Assembly: GCF_021739025.1 (NCBI RefSeq)
Contig: NZ_JAKKOT010000002.1
Location: 620,001-684,000 of the forward strand
Length of the DNA stretch: 64,000 bases
Source: Gordonia liuliyuniae
Lineage (GTDB): Bacteria; Actinomycetota; Actinomycetes; Mycobacteriales; Mycobacteriaceae
Reading direction: 5' to 3'
The translations under genes were made by a program, and so were the position numbers. Within the stretch, counting starts at the first letter, position 1; each line of letters opens with the position of its first letter. The notes below the pieces were generated by a model. That model was not told where the DNA came from. It saw nothing but the letters and a program-made list of their open reading frames with translations, and made no database searches. Positions 1 to 9,263 of this stretch are shown piece by piece.

Positions 1-1473
1 AGCGCCCGCGACTTCTGGATCTACCTCGCTGCGTTGATGCTCGCGTGCGCCGGGGCGACGGCCGGAGCCAATGCGTGGGGCTGGGGTTTCGACCTCGGAA
101 TCTCGTGGTCGGACAAGATCCCCAGCCTGGCCGGGCAGCCGCTCCCGACGATCATCCTGGTCCTCACGGGAATCTGCTTCCTCGCCGCGATCTGGTGCCA
201 TGTGCGTCCGCCCCGCCCCGTGGCGGAGCGGTCCGGCTGGCGTGCCGCGATGCGGTCGGCGCCCATGCTGATCATCGTCGTCGCGCTGCTGCTCGCCGAG
301 TTCGCGCTGTTCGCGCGGGCCGCAGTCGTCCGCTCGGACACGTACACCCACCTGTCCGCCGACCTGCGTTCACTCACCGGCGACACGTGCGGCATGGCCG
401 ACGACGTCCTCGTCGAGCCCGACTCGAACGCGGGCATGCTCACGCCGATCGGCACCGACAGCGCGTCGAAGGCGCTGGCCGGCGATGAGCGCGGGTTCTC
501 CCCCGACGGTGTCGCCGACGACCTGGTCCCCGAGAACATCGGGATCGGCGCGGGCACCATTCATACCGGGCGCAAGGTCTCGCGGTCGTTCTCGGTGACC
601 CTCGGAACGCCCGGCACCACCGGTGGGCGCGGCCCGACGACCGTCAACGGGTCGACGGCCGCCCTGCCGTTCGGCCTGAATCCGGCGACCACACCGGTCC
701 TCGGCAGTTACGGCTATGACGACGGCACCGCGACGTTGACGTCGTCGTGGTACCGACTGCCCGCGCGTGACGTCTCGCCGCTCCTGGTGATCTCGGCTGC
801 CGGATCGATCCACTCGATCGACGAGGACGACGCGAGTCGTCCCGGGCGGTCGCTGATCGTCGAGTTCGGCCGGGCAGGCGCCGGAAACGAGTTCCAGACC
901 ATCTCGCAGGTGATCCCGATCGACCCCGACTGGGGAGCGAACCGCCCGTGGCGCAACCTGCGGATCCCGATGGCTGATGTGCCGAAGGACGCGACCGCGA
1001 TGCGGATCGTCGCCGACGACTCCAACGTCAATCCCGACGAGTGGCTGGCGATCACCCCGCCGCGCGCACCGCGACTGAAGACGCTCGACACGGTCGTCGG
1101 CCACGAGCAGCCGGTGCTCCTGGACCTGTCGGTCGGCGCCCAGTTCCCGTGCCAGCAGCCGATGACCGCGCACCGTGGCGTGTTCGACGTGCCTGCCTGG
1201 CAGATCGCGCCCGACCAGATCACCGCCGGGTCGAAGTCGAAGTCGTGGCAGCACATCTCCGGCGGCGGCATCGAGGGAGTCGTCGACGCGGCCACCGCGC
1301 CGTCCACCGCCTCCACTTATCTGGAGAACGACTGGCATCAGGACTGGGGCGCGTTGATCAAACTGACGCCGTTGATGCCCGACGCGCCGCAGGCGCACGT
1401 GAGCACCGATACGAGCACCGGCTGGGGCTGGCACCGGACCGGACCGATCAGGGCGGTGGAGCCGAGTGAGTGA
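1..1473 (+). CDS. Emb-family arabinosyltransferase, 3' part (5' end outside the window)
   Basis: The frame is open from base 1 to a TGA, giving 490 codons that match the C-terminal half of EmbA/EmbB/EmbC proteins. These are GT-C membrane enzymes that add arabinose from decaprenyl-phosphoarabinose to the arabinan of arabinogalactan or lipoarabinomannan, on the outer face of the plasma membrane. The window enters at the last membrane helices (hydrophobic segments up to about codon 110) and continues through the periplasmic carbohydrate-binding part, with the family's LPFGL and EWLAITPPR-type stretches and a WHQDWG stretch near the end. The next emb gene starts inside its last codons (8-nt overlap), so the two are co-transcribed. 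Which paralogue it is cannot be told from the C-terminal half. The family call is secure. Confidence 0.93.
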   Translation, partial: SARDFWIYLAALMLACAGATAGANAWGWGFDLGISWSDKIPSLAGQPLPTIILVLTGICFLAAIWCHVRPPRPVAERSGWRAAMRSAPMLIIVVALLLAEFALFARAAVVRSDTYTHLSADLRSLTGDTCGMADDVLVEPDSNAGMLTPIGTDSASKALAGDERGFSPDGVADDLVPENIGIGAGTIHTGRKVSRSFSVTLGTPGTTGGRGPTTVNGSTAALPFGLNPATTPVLGSYGYDDGTATLTSSWYRLPARDVSPLLVISAAGSIHSIDEDDASRPGRSLIVEFGRAGAGNEFQTISQVIPIDPDWGANRPWRNLRIPMADVPKDATAMRIVADDSNVNPDEWLAITPPRAPRLKTLDTVVGHEQPVLLDLSVGAQFPCQQPMTAHRGVFDVPAWQIAPDQITAGSKSKSWQHISGGGIEGVVDAATAPSTASTYLENDWHQDWGALIKLTPLMPDAPQAHVSTDTSTGWGWHRTGPIRAVEPSE

Positions 1474-4400
1474 GCGGTCGGAACCTATGAGCGAAGTGGA
1501 GAACGTGGACACGCCGCAGGAGGACGTTGCCGCCGGGTCGACCGGACCTGGCGCGCGCACCGTGAAGATCGCGAAGATCGTTGCGGTCGTGGCGGGTGCG
1601 CTCGGCGCGCTGCTCGCCGTGATCGCCCCGATCCTGCCGGTCTCGTACACGCAGACCGAGCTGAACTGGCCGCAGGCCACCGAACAGGGTGCGTCGCCGG
1701 TCGTGCAGAGTGTCGCCGCACCCAACGTCTCGTACGTGCCGGTCGACATGGACCTCGCCGTGCCGTGCCGTCTGGCCGCCGACCTCCCGAAGGACGGTGG
1801 CGTCCTCCTGTCGACCGTGCCCGCGCCCGGTGAGGACGCGGGGACCGTCGGCCTGTTCGTGCGTGCGACCGCCGATCGGATCCTGGTGACCCAGCGCAAC
1901 GCAGTGGTCCTGAATGTGCCGCGCACCGACGCGCAGCGGTCCGCCGACTGCCGCATCGTCGTGCACGCCGACACCGACGGCACCCGCGGCGCCGTGGAAG
2001 GGTTCGCCGACGCGAACTCGCAGACGACGTTCGACGTGCCCGACCCGAACTCGCGTCCGCAGATCATCGGCGTCTACACCGACCTGCCGAAGACGGCGGC
2101 GACCGACGGTCTGAGCTTCCACTCGACCGTCGACACCCGATTCATCTCGAGCCCGACGACATTGAAGGGCGCGCTGCTGATCCTCGGCGTCCTGCTGACG
2201 ATCGCGTCGATCGTCGCGCTCGCGGTCCTCGACGCCCGTGACGGCAAGAAGCTGCGCCGCATGTTGGCGCGTGGCTGGTGGCGTCCCCGTGTCCCGGATG
2301 TGCTGGTGACCGCCGTGCTCATCGTCTGGTTGTTCATCGGCGGCAACACAGCCGACGACGGATACCAGGTGACGGTGGGGCGGATCGCTCCCGGCGCAGG
2401 CTATCTCGACAACTATTATCGGTATTTCGGTGTGCCGCAGGATCCGTTCGGTTGGCACTACCAATACCTCTCGCTGTGGATGCAGGTCAGCACCTCGGTG
2501 CCGTGGCTGCGTCTCCTGCCGCTGCTGTTCGGCCTCGCCGGATGGTTCCTGATCAGCCGGTTCGCCCTACCTCGGTTGGGCCGCGCGGTCCGCACGTCGC
2601 ACGCCGCGTACTGGGCTGCCGCCCTCGCGTTCCTCGCCGTCTGGCTGCCGTTCAACAACGGTCTGCGCGTGGAGCCCGCCATCACCGTCGGTGTGCTCGC
2701 CACCTGGATCCTCGTCGAACGCGGAATCGCGACGGGCCGCCTCGTGCCGTGGGCGCTGGCGATCATCGCCGCGGCGTTGACGTTGACGATCCACCCGGTC
2801 GGGGCGATCGCCGCCGTCGCGTTGCTCGCCGGACTGCGTCCGCTCATCGCGCGTCTGCGGACGCGCAGCGGCCGTGACGGGTGGCTGCCCATGCTGGTGC
2901 CGCTCCTCGCGTCCGGACTGGCGGTCCTCTACGAGATCTTCGCGGACCAGACGATCGCGTCGATCATCGAAGGCGTTCGCGTCCAGGGCATCGTCGGTCC
3001 CACCAACAAATGGTGGAACGAAGGCATGCGCTACTACGTGCTGCTCAATCCGACTCCGGACGGTTCCATCGCGCGCCGTATCGGCATCTTCGTGACAATC
3101 CTCGCGGTCTTGCTCATCGTCCTCGTCCTGCTGAGCAGACGACGGGTGCCCGGCGTCCCCAGTTCGCCGCTGTGGCGGCTGGTCGCCGTCACCGCGGGCG
3201 CCGTCGTCGTCCTGGCGTTCGTCCCGACGAAGGCGACCCACCAGTTGGGCGCCATCGCGTGTCTGACGGGGGTTCTCGCGGCCGCCGCGACCGCGATGGT
3301 GCGGCCGGCGGTGCTGACCCGTCGCTGCAATCGGACGTTCTTCGCCGCCGCTGCCGCGTACGCGCTCGCCGTCGCCTTCGCCGGACGAAACCAGTGGTGG
3401 TACGTCGGCAGTTACGGGATCCCGTGGGCCGACGACACCCCGCACATCGGCGGCGTCGGCCTGTTCTGGCCGATCCTGGCGGTCGCGGTCGCGATCACAC
3501 TGCTGGGCGTGTGGCAGTACTACCGCGACGACCAACTCGACCAGAGCGGGAAGGCTCCGATCCCGGCGAACACCGGTCTCATCGGCCGGATGCCGACGTA
3601 CTCGTTGTCGATCGTGTGCGCCATCGTCCTGCTCTTCACCTTCGCCTCGTTCGCGAAGGCCGCGCGAAGCGACTCGTGGACGTGGACCAGTTCGAACATC
3701 GACTCGTTCCGGGGCAAGCCGTGTGCCCTCGCCGAGGACGTGCTCGTCGAAGCAGACCCGAACGAGGGCCTGCTCGCGCCTGCCGACGTCGCGGGGCAAC
3801 GTGACGTCGGTGTCGGAGCCGCGCTGGCCGGCGAGTCCGAGGGCTTCGCCCCGGACGGTGTGTCAGCTCATCTGGACGCCGACGCCGAGAACTCCGACTC
3901 CGGCTCCGACGACGACGATTCGAGTGGAGCGATCCAGCAGTCGAGCGACGAGGACGCCGACGACTCGTCGACGGACTCCGGATCGGGCGACACCGGGGGC
4001 GGTACCGTCGGCACCCGCGGCGTCAACGGTTCGGCCGTGAAGCTGCCGTTCGGACTCGATCAGAAGCGGGTGCCCGTGCTCGGCACCTACGGAGCCCCGG
4101 ACAGTCGTGGGCACTTGACGTCCGACTGGTACGGCCTGCCCGAACGCAGCGACGACGCGCCGCTGGTGACCATGTCGGTCGCCGGACAGATCGAGTACAT
4201 CGACGACCTGAACGTGCTCAACAGCGGACAGAAGGTCCGCCTCGAGTTCGGTCGAGTCGGCCGTGACGGGGCCGTCACGCCGGTCGCGTCGATGACGCCG
4301 TTGGATGCGGGCGGCGCCCCCGAATGGCGCAACCTGCGCTTCCCGTTGAAGGACGCGCCGCCACGCGCCACCGTGGTGCGAATCGTCGCCGACGACGTCT

Positions 4401-4846
4401 CGCCCGCCCCGAACCAGTGGGTGGCCGTCACACCGCCGCGGGTCACGAACTTGACGACGGTGAACTCTCTCGTCGGCAGCGAGGCTCCCGTCCTCCTCGA
4501 CTGGGAAGTGGCGTTGGCGTTCCCGTGCCAGCGTCCGGCCGCGGCCGTCGACGGCGTTCTCGAAGTCCCGGAATGGCGGATCACGCCGGACGCAGAGGGT
4601 GAACGCGTCAACTCGCAGCGGTGGATGGCAGGCGACTACGGGGGTCCGCTCGGCATCACCCAGAACTCGCTGCGGTCCATCACCAAGCCCGGCTATCTGC
4701 GCAACGCGTGGGCCGAGGACTGGGGTTCCCTGCGCCGTCTGGTCCCGCTCGTCCCGCAGGTCACCGCCGAACTAGAGGTCAGCGAAACCAAGCACAACGG
4801 CCTGTGGACGCCCGGCCCGATGCGCCCGTACAAGAACTCGAACTGA
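1466..4846 (+). CDS. Emb-family arabinosyltransferase (EmbA/EmbB-like), complete
   Basis: 1126 residues, close to the usual ~1100 of Emb proteins. The layout is an N-terminal helix (about 33-58), a first extracytoplasmic domain, a many-helix GT-C core and a C-terminal carbohydrate-binding part. The conserved acidic pair is D297-D298 in the NTADDGY stretch, followed by the YYRYFG and DPFGW stretches. It should transfer arabinose from decaprenyl-phosphoarabinose during cell-wall arabinan synthesis. I start at GTG 1466, which has GGAG just upstream and overlaps the previous gene; ATG 1487 is the alternative. Wording around the DD motif (ARVAP/GRIAP, NYYRYFG) resembles EmbA more than EmbB, yet it is the last emb gene before a convergent gene, the usual place of embB. 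An Asp/Ser-rich insert at residues ~804-848 is unusual. Confidence 0.93.
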   Translation: MSERSEPMSEVENVDTPQEDVAAGSTGPGARTVKIAKIVAVVAGALGALLAVIAPILPVSYTQTELNWPQATEQGASPVVQSVAAPNVSYVPVDMDLAVPCRLAADLPKDGGVLLSTVPAPGEDAGTVGLFVRATADRILVTQRNAVVLNVPRTDAQRSADCRIVVHADTDGTRGAVEGFADANSQTTFDVPDPNSRPQIIGVYTDLPKTAATDGLSFHSTVDTRFISSPTTLKGALLILGVLLTIASIVALAVLDARDGKKLRRMLARGWWRPRVPDVLVTAVLIVWLFIGGNTADDGYQVTVGRIAPGAGYLDNYYRYFGVPQDPFGWHYQYLSLWMQVSTSVPWLRLLPLLFGLAGWFLISRFALPRLGRAVRTSHAAYWAAALAFLAVWLPFNNGLRVEPAITVGVLATWILVERGIATGRLVPWALAIIAAALTLTIHPVGAIAAVALLAGLRPLIARLRTRSGRDGWLPMLVPLLASGLAVLYEIFADQTIASIIEGVRVQGIVGPTNKWWNEGMRYYVLLNPTPDGSIARRIGIFVTILAVLLIVLVLLSRRRVPGVPSSPLWRLVAVTAGAVVVLAFVPTKATHQLGAIACLTGVLAAAATAMVRPAVLTRRCNRTFFAAAAAYALAVAFAGRNQWWYVGSYGIPWADDTPHIGGVGLFWPILAVAVAITLLGVWQYYRDDQLDQSGKAPIPANTGLIGRMPTYSLSIVCAIVLLFTFASFAKAARSDSWTWTSSNIDSFRGKPCALAEDVLVEADPNEGLLAPADVAGQRDVGVGAALAGESEGFAPDGVSAHLDADAENSDSGSDDDDSSGAIQQSSDEDADDSSTDSGSGDTGGGTVGTRGVNGSAVKLPFGLDQKRVPVLGTYGAPDSRGHLTSDWYGLPERSDDAPLVTMSVAGQIEYIDDLNVLNSGQKVRLEFGRVGRDGAVTPVASMTPLDAGGAPEWRNLRFPLKDAPPRATVVRIVADDVSPAPNQWVAVTPPRVTNLTTVNSLVGSEAPVLLDWEVALAFPCQRPAAAVDGVLEVPEWRITPDAEGERVNSQRWMAGDYGGPLGITQNSLRSITKPGYLRNAWAEDWGSLRRLVPLVPQVTAELEVSETKHNGLWTPGPMRPYKNSN

Positions 4847-4849
4847 CCC

Positions 4850-6103
4850 TCAGACGCCGAAACGGCGGTTGAGCAGCCGGACCCGGCCCGCGGCTATCGC
4901 GGCGTCCGGGTGTCCGGGCGGCAGCGCGCGGTGCAGTGTCGTCCACGCCTGGAAATCGTCGTGGCCGTGGGGCGACGACGCCCAGGCCTGCAGCGTCGCG
5001 ACATCCCGGCTGGCGAAGACGGCCGATCGGAGGTCCTCCCGGATCTCGTCGAACGCGTCGATGATGCCGGGCGCCAGCGAGTCCGCGAGCAGTCCGCCTC
5101 GACCCAGCGTGGCGACGGCGGCCCGCAGGTCGCCCGTCATGATGTTCTGGCGCACGTCCGTGACGTCGGAGGAGACGTCGCCGGTGAGCCGGTAGGGGCG
5201 GGAGGCGACCGCGTCGCCGACCTCGCGGCGCAGTCGGGAGATCTCGGCGCGGACGGTGACCGAGCCGAGGTCGTCGTCCGACAGCAGGTCGGCGAGACGG
5301 TCGGTCGACAGGCCTTCGGGATGCAGATGGAGCAGCAGCAAGATCTCGGCGTGCCGCGGCGACAGGACGTGCCGTCGTCCGCCGGGCGCGCACCACGTCG
5401 GCTCACCCGCCAACACCGTCAGCCGGGAGTCGAGCGAACAGTCCAGCATCGCTTCAGGGGAGAGGTCGACGGCCGTCGACCGGAGTTCGCGTTCGACCGC
5501 GGCCACCACCGACCGGACGGCGGCGAGCGCGAACGGTGCTGCGGCCGCGGCCCCGCCGGTCACGTCGATCGCGCCGATCACCTCGCCGGTCAGCGGGTCG
5601 TGGACGGGCGCGGCCGCACAGTTCCACTTCTGGACGGGGCTCGCATAGTGCTCGGGACCGATGATCTGGACGCCGCGGTCCAGACTGAGCGCGAGCCCGG
5701 GCGCGTTTGTCCCGACCTGATCCTCACTCCACACCGTGCCTTCGACGAAGTTGATCTTCGCGGCCTTTCCGCGCGTCGACCGGTCGCCGTCCACCCAGAG
5801 GAGACGGCCCCGGCGATCAGTGAGTGCGACGACGACTCCCGCGTCGGCCACGTCGTCGAGCATGAGTGAGGTGATCAGGGGCCGCACCTGCGCGAGACGG
5901 TGCGCCGCCCGATACTCGGAGAAGTCGTTGTCGGACATGTCGTCCGGCGTCACATCAGGGTCGTCTCCGACGCCGCGGCTCCGCGACCGGACCCACGATT
6001 CCTGGACCATGGAACGCACTGCTCCCTCGGATGGCGTCACACCCGACAGGAACTGTTCGTAAGCACGTTTCACCCGGGTAACGGTCGCCTTGCCATCCGA
6101 CAT
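4850..6103 (-). CDS. GAF-domain transcriptional regulator with winged-helix C-terminus
   Basis: 417 residues from ATG 6103, chosen because GGAGG lies 5-6 nt upstream; an in-frame GTG at 6121 is less likely. The N-terminal ~220 residues resemble the sensor half of AcoR-type activators: an SWVRSR stretch, then a GAF fold with the EGTVWSEDQVGTNA and conserved NCAAAPVHDP...GAIDVTG segments. After it, instead of the AAA+ sigma-54 domain of AcoR, comes a domain beginning LSPRHAEILLLL and continuing TVRAEISRLRREVG, which looks like a response-regulator-type winged helix. Such truncated AcoR relatives are common in actinobacteria, often beside alcohol or aldehyde dehydrogenases, but no such gene is adjacent. 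It ends 3 nt from the convergent emb gene. The ligand is unknown. Confidence 0.82.
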   Translation of the reverse strand: MSDGKATVTRVKRAYEQFLSGVTPSEGAVRSMVQESWVRSRSRGVGDDPDVTPDDMSDNDFSEYRAAHRLAQVRPLITSLMLDDVADAGVVVALTDRRGRLLWVDGDRSTRGKAAKINFVEGTVWSEDQVGTNAPGLALSLDRGVQIIGPEHYASPVQKWNCAAAPVHDPLTGEVIGAIDVTGGAAAAAPFALAAVRSVVAAVERELRSTAVDLSPEAMLDCSLDSRLTVLAGEPTWCAPGGRRHVLSPRHAEILLLLHLHPEGLSTDRLADLLSDDDLGSVTVRAEISRLRREVGDAVASRPYRLTGDVSSDVTDVRQNIMTGDLRAAVATLGRGGLLADSLAPGIIDAFDEIREDLRSAVFASRDVATLQAWASSPHGHDDFQAWTTLHRALPPGHPDAAIAAGRVRLLNRRFGV

Positions 6104-6251
6104 CGCATCCTCCGGTCGCACTCTGCCCTTGATTGTGCCAAATGATCCGTGATCCGCGTCACGAAGCGTCTGCTACCCCTGACAGACGTCACGGGCAAGA
6201 CGTGACATCTGCGCGAGGCGTCATGGTCGCCGGAGCGGAATCGTAGATGTC

Positions 6252-7157
6252 ATGAACCACGTACCAGCCATCGAAGTCGCACAATTGACCAAGCGTTTCC
6301 GCGGACCGAAAGGCTCTGTGGTCGACGCGGTGAAGGGGATCGACCTCGCGATTCGTCCCGGCGAGATCGTTGCGTTCCTCGGCCCGAACGGCGCCGGGAA
6401 GACGACGACGATCGACATGATCCTGGGCCTCACGTCGCCCGATGCAGGCGACGTCCGCGTGTTCGGCCGGCCAGCCCGCGAAGCCGCACGTGCCGGGCGG
6501 GTCGCCACCGTTATGCAGACGGGCGGACTGATGGACGACTTCACGGTCGCCGAGACCGTCGGGGTCGTCGCGTCGCTGCACGATCGATCCGCTGACATCG
6601 ACGCGGTGATGGTGCGTGCGGACATCGCCGACATCGCCGACCGCAAGGTGTCGCGGTGCTCCGGCGGCGAACAGCAACGCCTCAAGTTCGCGCTCGCGCT
6701 GCTGCCCGACCCGGACCTGATCGTTCTCGACGAGCCGACGGCGGGCATGGACGTCGAGTCGCGACGTACGTTCTGGGCGGCGATGCGCGCCGATGCGCGG
6801 CATGGTCGGACCGTCGTGTTCGCCACCCACTACCTGGAGGAGGCGGACGCGTTCGCCGACCGGATCGTGATGATCGCGGGCGGTCGGATCGTCGCAGACG
6901 GGTCGACCGCCGAGATCCGCACGCGTGCGAGTCGTCGCGTCGTGTCCGCGGTGCTCGACGACGGTGCGATCCCCGATCTGCGGCGAGTGTTCACCGACCT
7001 GGAGGTGCGTGAACGGCGCGGCGGCCGCCTCTACCTGTCGTCGCCCGACTCCGACTGCCTCGCCCGTTATCTGCTGACCAGCACGGACGCGCGGGACGTC
7101 GAGATCGCGGCGCACAACCTTGAAGACGCGTTCGTCACCCTGACTGCCACCGCCTGA
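6252..7157 (+). CDS. ABC transporter ATP-binding protein (DrrA-like exporter)
   Basis: 301 residues. The Walker A is GPNGAGKT (residues 44-51), the signature motif is CSGGEQQRL, the Walker B runs into LIVLDEPTAGMD, and the switch His lies in FATHYLEEAD. The C-terminal ~80 residues form the extension found in DrrA/ABC-2 exporters. It should power the membrane protein encoded 60 nt downstream. A two-component system follows in the same direction, the arrangement of drug- or lipid-sensing ABC-2 exporters such as the linearmycin-resistance system. The substrate cannot be inferred from sequence. The spacer to the permease contains a 16-bp tandem repeat. Confidence 0.93.
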   Translation: MNHVPAIEVAQLTKRFRGPKGSVVDAVKGIDLAIRPGEIVAFLGPNGAGKTTTIDMILGLTSPDAGDVRVFGRPAREAARAGRVATVMQTGGLMDDFTVAETVGVVASLHDRSADIDAVMVRADIADIADRKVSRCSGGEQQRLKFALALLPDPDLIVLDEPTAGMDVESRRTFWAAMRADARHGRTVVFATHYLEEADAFADRIVMIAGGRIVADGSTAEIRTRASRRVVSAVLDDGAIPDLRRVFTDLEVRERRGGRLYLSSPDSDCLARYLLTSTDARDVEIAAHNLEDAFVTLTATA

Positions 7158-7159
7158 CT

Positions 7160-7201
7160 CGCCTCACCTCTTGCCCGCCTCACCTCTTACCCGCCTCACT
7201 T
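7160..7201. repeat. 16-bp tandem repeat, about 2.6 copies
   Basis: Units at 7160-7175 and 7176-7191 differ at one base (cgcctcacctcttRcc), and a partial third copy starts at 7192. It fills most of the spacer between the ABC ATPase stop and the ribosome-binding site of the permease. Confidence 0.85.
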
Positions 7202-7218
7202 CATCGAAGGAACCTGAC

Positions 7219-7986
7219 ATGTCTGTTCTCACTGGCGCGGCCATCGCGCCGACCTACCTGAAGTTCGACGTCCGCCGCGTACTGCGGAACCGTCGCGCGA
7301 TGATCTTCACCATCGCCATGCCCGCCCTGCTCTACCTGGTCTTCGGCGCCACTCAATCGAGTGAGGACAGTGTCGGCGACGGCAACGTCGCGTTCTACGT
7401 CCTCGTCGGCATGGCCGTCTACGGCGCGATCCTGGCAGCGGCGTCCAATGCGGCGGCGGTCGCCATCGAACAGCAGGCCGGCTGGACGCGCACCCTCATG
7501 ATGACGCCCCTCAAACCGTCCGGGTACGTGTCGACGAAGATCGCGCTCGCGCTCGTGATGAGCGCATTGCCCGTCGTGGTGCTCGCGATAGTCGGCGCGA
7601 TCAGCGGCGCAAGCGCCCCGATCTGGGTGTGGGTCGCTTGCCTCGGCATCGGCTGGCTCGGGTCGGCGTCGTTCGCGGCGCTCGGTCTCGCGCTCGGCAG
7701 CGTCCTCAAGTCCGACGGCGCGATGCAGGCTCTCGGCGGCGTCCTCGCGCTGCTCGCGTTCGCGGGCAACGTGTTCGTCCCGCTCAGCGGTGCGATGCTG
7801 CGGATCGCCGAGTTCACGCCGATGTTCGGCGTGGTCTCGCTCGCGCGGTACCCGCTCGACGACGGCATGACCGTGTACGGGACGCAGATCCCGGTGTGGG
7901 TGATGGTCGCGAACATCGTCTTCTGGGCCGGGGCGTTCGCCGTCGCGGCGGCGTTCTTCTACTCTCGCAGTAGCGCGCGCCAGTAG
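7219..7986 (+). CDS. ABC-2 type transporter permease
   Basis: 255 residues from ATG 7219, picked because GAAGGAA lies 6-7 nt upstream; an upstream in-frame ATG at 7171 lies inside the tandem repeat and lacks a site. The protein starts with a cytoplasmic stretch ending VRRVLRNRRAMIF, followed by about six hydrophobic helices, as in ABC-2 permeases. A central amphipathic stretch (WTRTLMMTPLKPSGYVSTK) matches the family's conserved region. It is the membrane half of the exporter made with the preceding ATPase. Confidence 0.9.
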   Translation: MSVLTGAAIAPTYLKFDVRRVLRNRRAMIFTIAMPALLYLVFGATQSSEDSVGDGNVAFYVLVGMAVYGAILAAASNAAAVAIEQQAGWTRTLMMTPLKPSGYVSTKIALALVMSALPVVVLAIVGAISGASAPIWVWVACLGIGWLGSASFAALGLALGSVLKSDGAMQALGGVLALLAFAGNVFVPLSGAMLRIAEFTPMFGVVSLARYPLDDGMTVYGTQIPVWVMVANIVFWAGAFAVAAAFFYSRSSARQ

Positions 7987-8027
7987 AAGAAACCGCCAGT
8001 CGAAGAACCTGAGTTGAAGGATCACCG

Positions 8028-9263
8028 ATGAGTCCGCTCCTGTCCCGCGATCGGATCGTGACGTTCTTCGACGACGATCGGATGCCGTGGCGGCAGTGGC
8101 GTTGGGTGTTCGGAGCCGTCTGGATGATCTTTCTGGTCTATCCGGTGGTCTCGGTGGCGCAGTCGGACAACACGACGTTCGTGAAGGCGCTCGGACTCGT
8201 CGATCTCGGAGTCTTCGCGACCGTCTACCTCGTGGCGTGCATGCTGCTGATGGATGCGGTGCCGAGCGCCGCATACAAGAGCAGCATGCACGCCGACCAA
8301 GACGGGGGGCGGTGGCCGGTCGCCGGTGTTCTGGTCGTTCTCGCATGCCTGCTGTTCCCGATCATTCACGAGGAGACCTTCGCGCTGGCGGGCTTCCTCA
8401 TGGCGGCCGTGTCGTTCATCGCGCCCCGCCGGGTGCAGGTCGCCGCCATCTTCGCGCTGATCGCCGCGTCGTACCTGGTGCCGCGACTGCTCGGGTGGGA
8501 CGTCGACTTCGGGGTGATCGCGATCATGGTGGCGATCGGTATGACGATGATCGCGATCCGTGCGGTCAGCGAACGCGAACGCGACCGGGAACAGAGCGTG
8601 GAGCGTCAACGCGAACTCAACGCGGAACTCGCGGTGGTCGCCGAACGGGAGAGCGTTGCGCGCGACGTCCACGACATCCTCGGCCATTCGTTGACCGTCA
8701 TCTCGGTGAAGAGTGAACTCGCCTCCCGGCTCATCGACCTCGACCCGGAGCGCGCGAAAGCGGAGATCGCAGAGGTCAACGCGCTGTCGAGGGAGGCGCT
8801 CGCCGAAGTGCGTTCGACGGTCGGACGGTTGCGGACACCGGAACTGCCGAGCGGTCTCGCGTCGGCGGCCAGCGCATTGGCCGCGGCGGGGATCGTCGCG
8901 GACCTCCCCGACCCGGCCGAGGCCCGGACGCCGCACGCCACGCTGTTCGCCTGGGTGCTGCGCGAGGCGGTCACGAACATCGTCCGCCATAGTGGGGCGT
9001 CGTCGTGCCGGGTGTGGGTGGGCTGCGACGAGATCACCGTGGCCGACGACGGAACGGGTTCGGCGATGCTCGCATTCGGAAACGGTCTGCGCGGGCTGTC
9101 CGAACGGGTCGCCGACGCGGGTGGGGAACTTCGGGTCGAGTCCGACGAGCACGGGACGCTCGTCACCGCGACTATGGTCACCGCGACCGTCCGCGCCACT
9201 ACTGTTCGTGACCGTGTCGGGCGTGAACGCGACGGGGCCGCTCATGATGGGATGAACCGGTGA
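8028..9263 (+). CDS. Two-component sensor histidine kinase, NarL/DesK class
   Basis: 411 residues. The first ~185 residues carry several hydrophobic segments and no large extracytoplasmic loop, so sensing is probably within the membrane. A coiled linker leads to the HisKA_3 motif ARDVHDILGHSLTVI with phosphoacceptor His215. The ATP-binding part shows the N-box REAVTNIVRHS and the glycine-rich NGLRGLSERV stretch. The stop overlaps the start of the response regulator by four bases (GTGA). Position behind the ABC exporter genes suggests it senses a compound or membrane stress and controls the exporter. A tail of ~25 residues after the ATPase domain is not conserved in the family as far as I can tell. 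Confidence 0.92.
   Translation: MSPLLSRDRIVTFFDDDRMPWRQWRWVFGAVWMIFLVYPVVSVAQSDNTTFVKALGLVDLGVFATVYLVACMLLMDAVPSAAYKSSMHADQDGGRWPVAGVLVVLACLLFPIIHEETFALAGFLMAAVSFIAPRRVQVAAIFALIAASYLVPRLLGWDVDFGVIAIMVAIGMTMIAIRAVSERERDREQSVERQRELNAELAVVAERESVARDVHDILGHSLTVISVKSELASRLIDLDPERAKAEIAEVNALSREALAEVRSTVGRLRTPELPSGLASAASALAAAGIVADLPDPAEARTPHATLFAWVLREAVTNIVRHSGASSCRVWVGCDEITVADDGTGSAMLAFGNGLRGLSERVADAGGELRVESDEHGTLVTATMVTATVRATTVRDRVGRERDGAAHDGMNR

Noticed and set aside
370..2067. 565-codon minus-strand open frame over the first emb genes
   Set aside because: It is antisense to two well-conserved Emb coding regions, has an Arg/Asp-rich composition typical of shadow frames in GC-rich DNA, and shows no recognisable motif.
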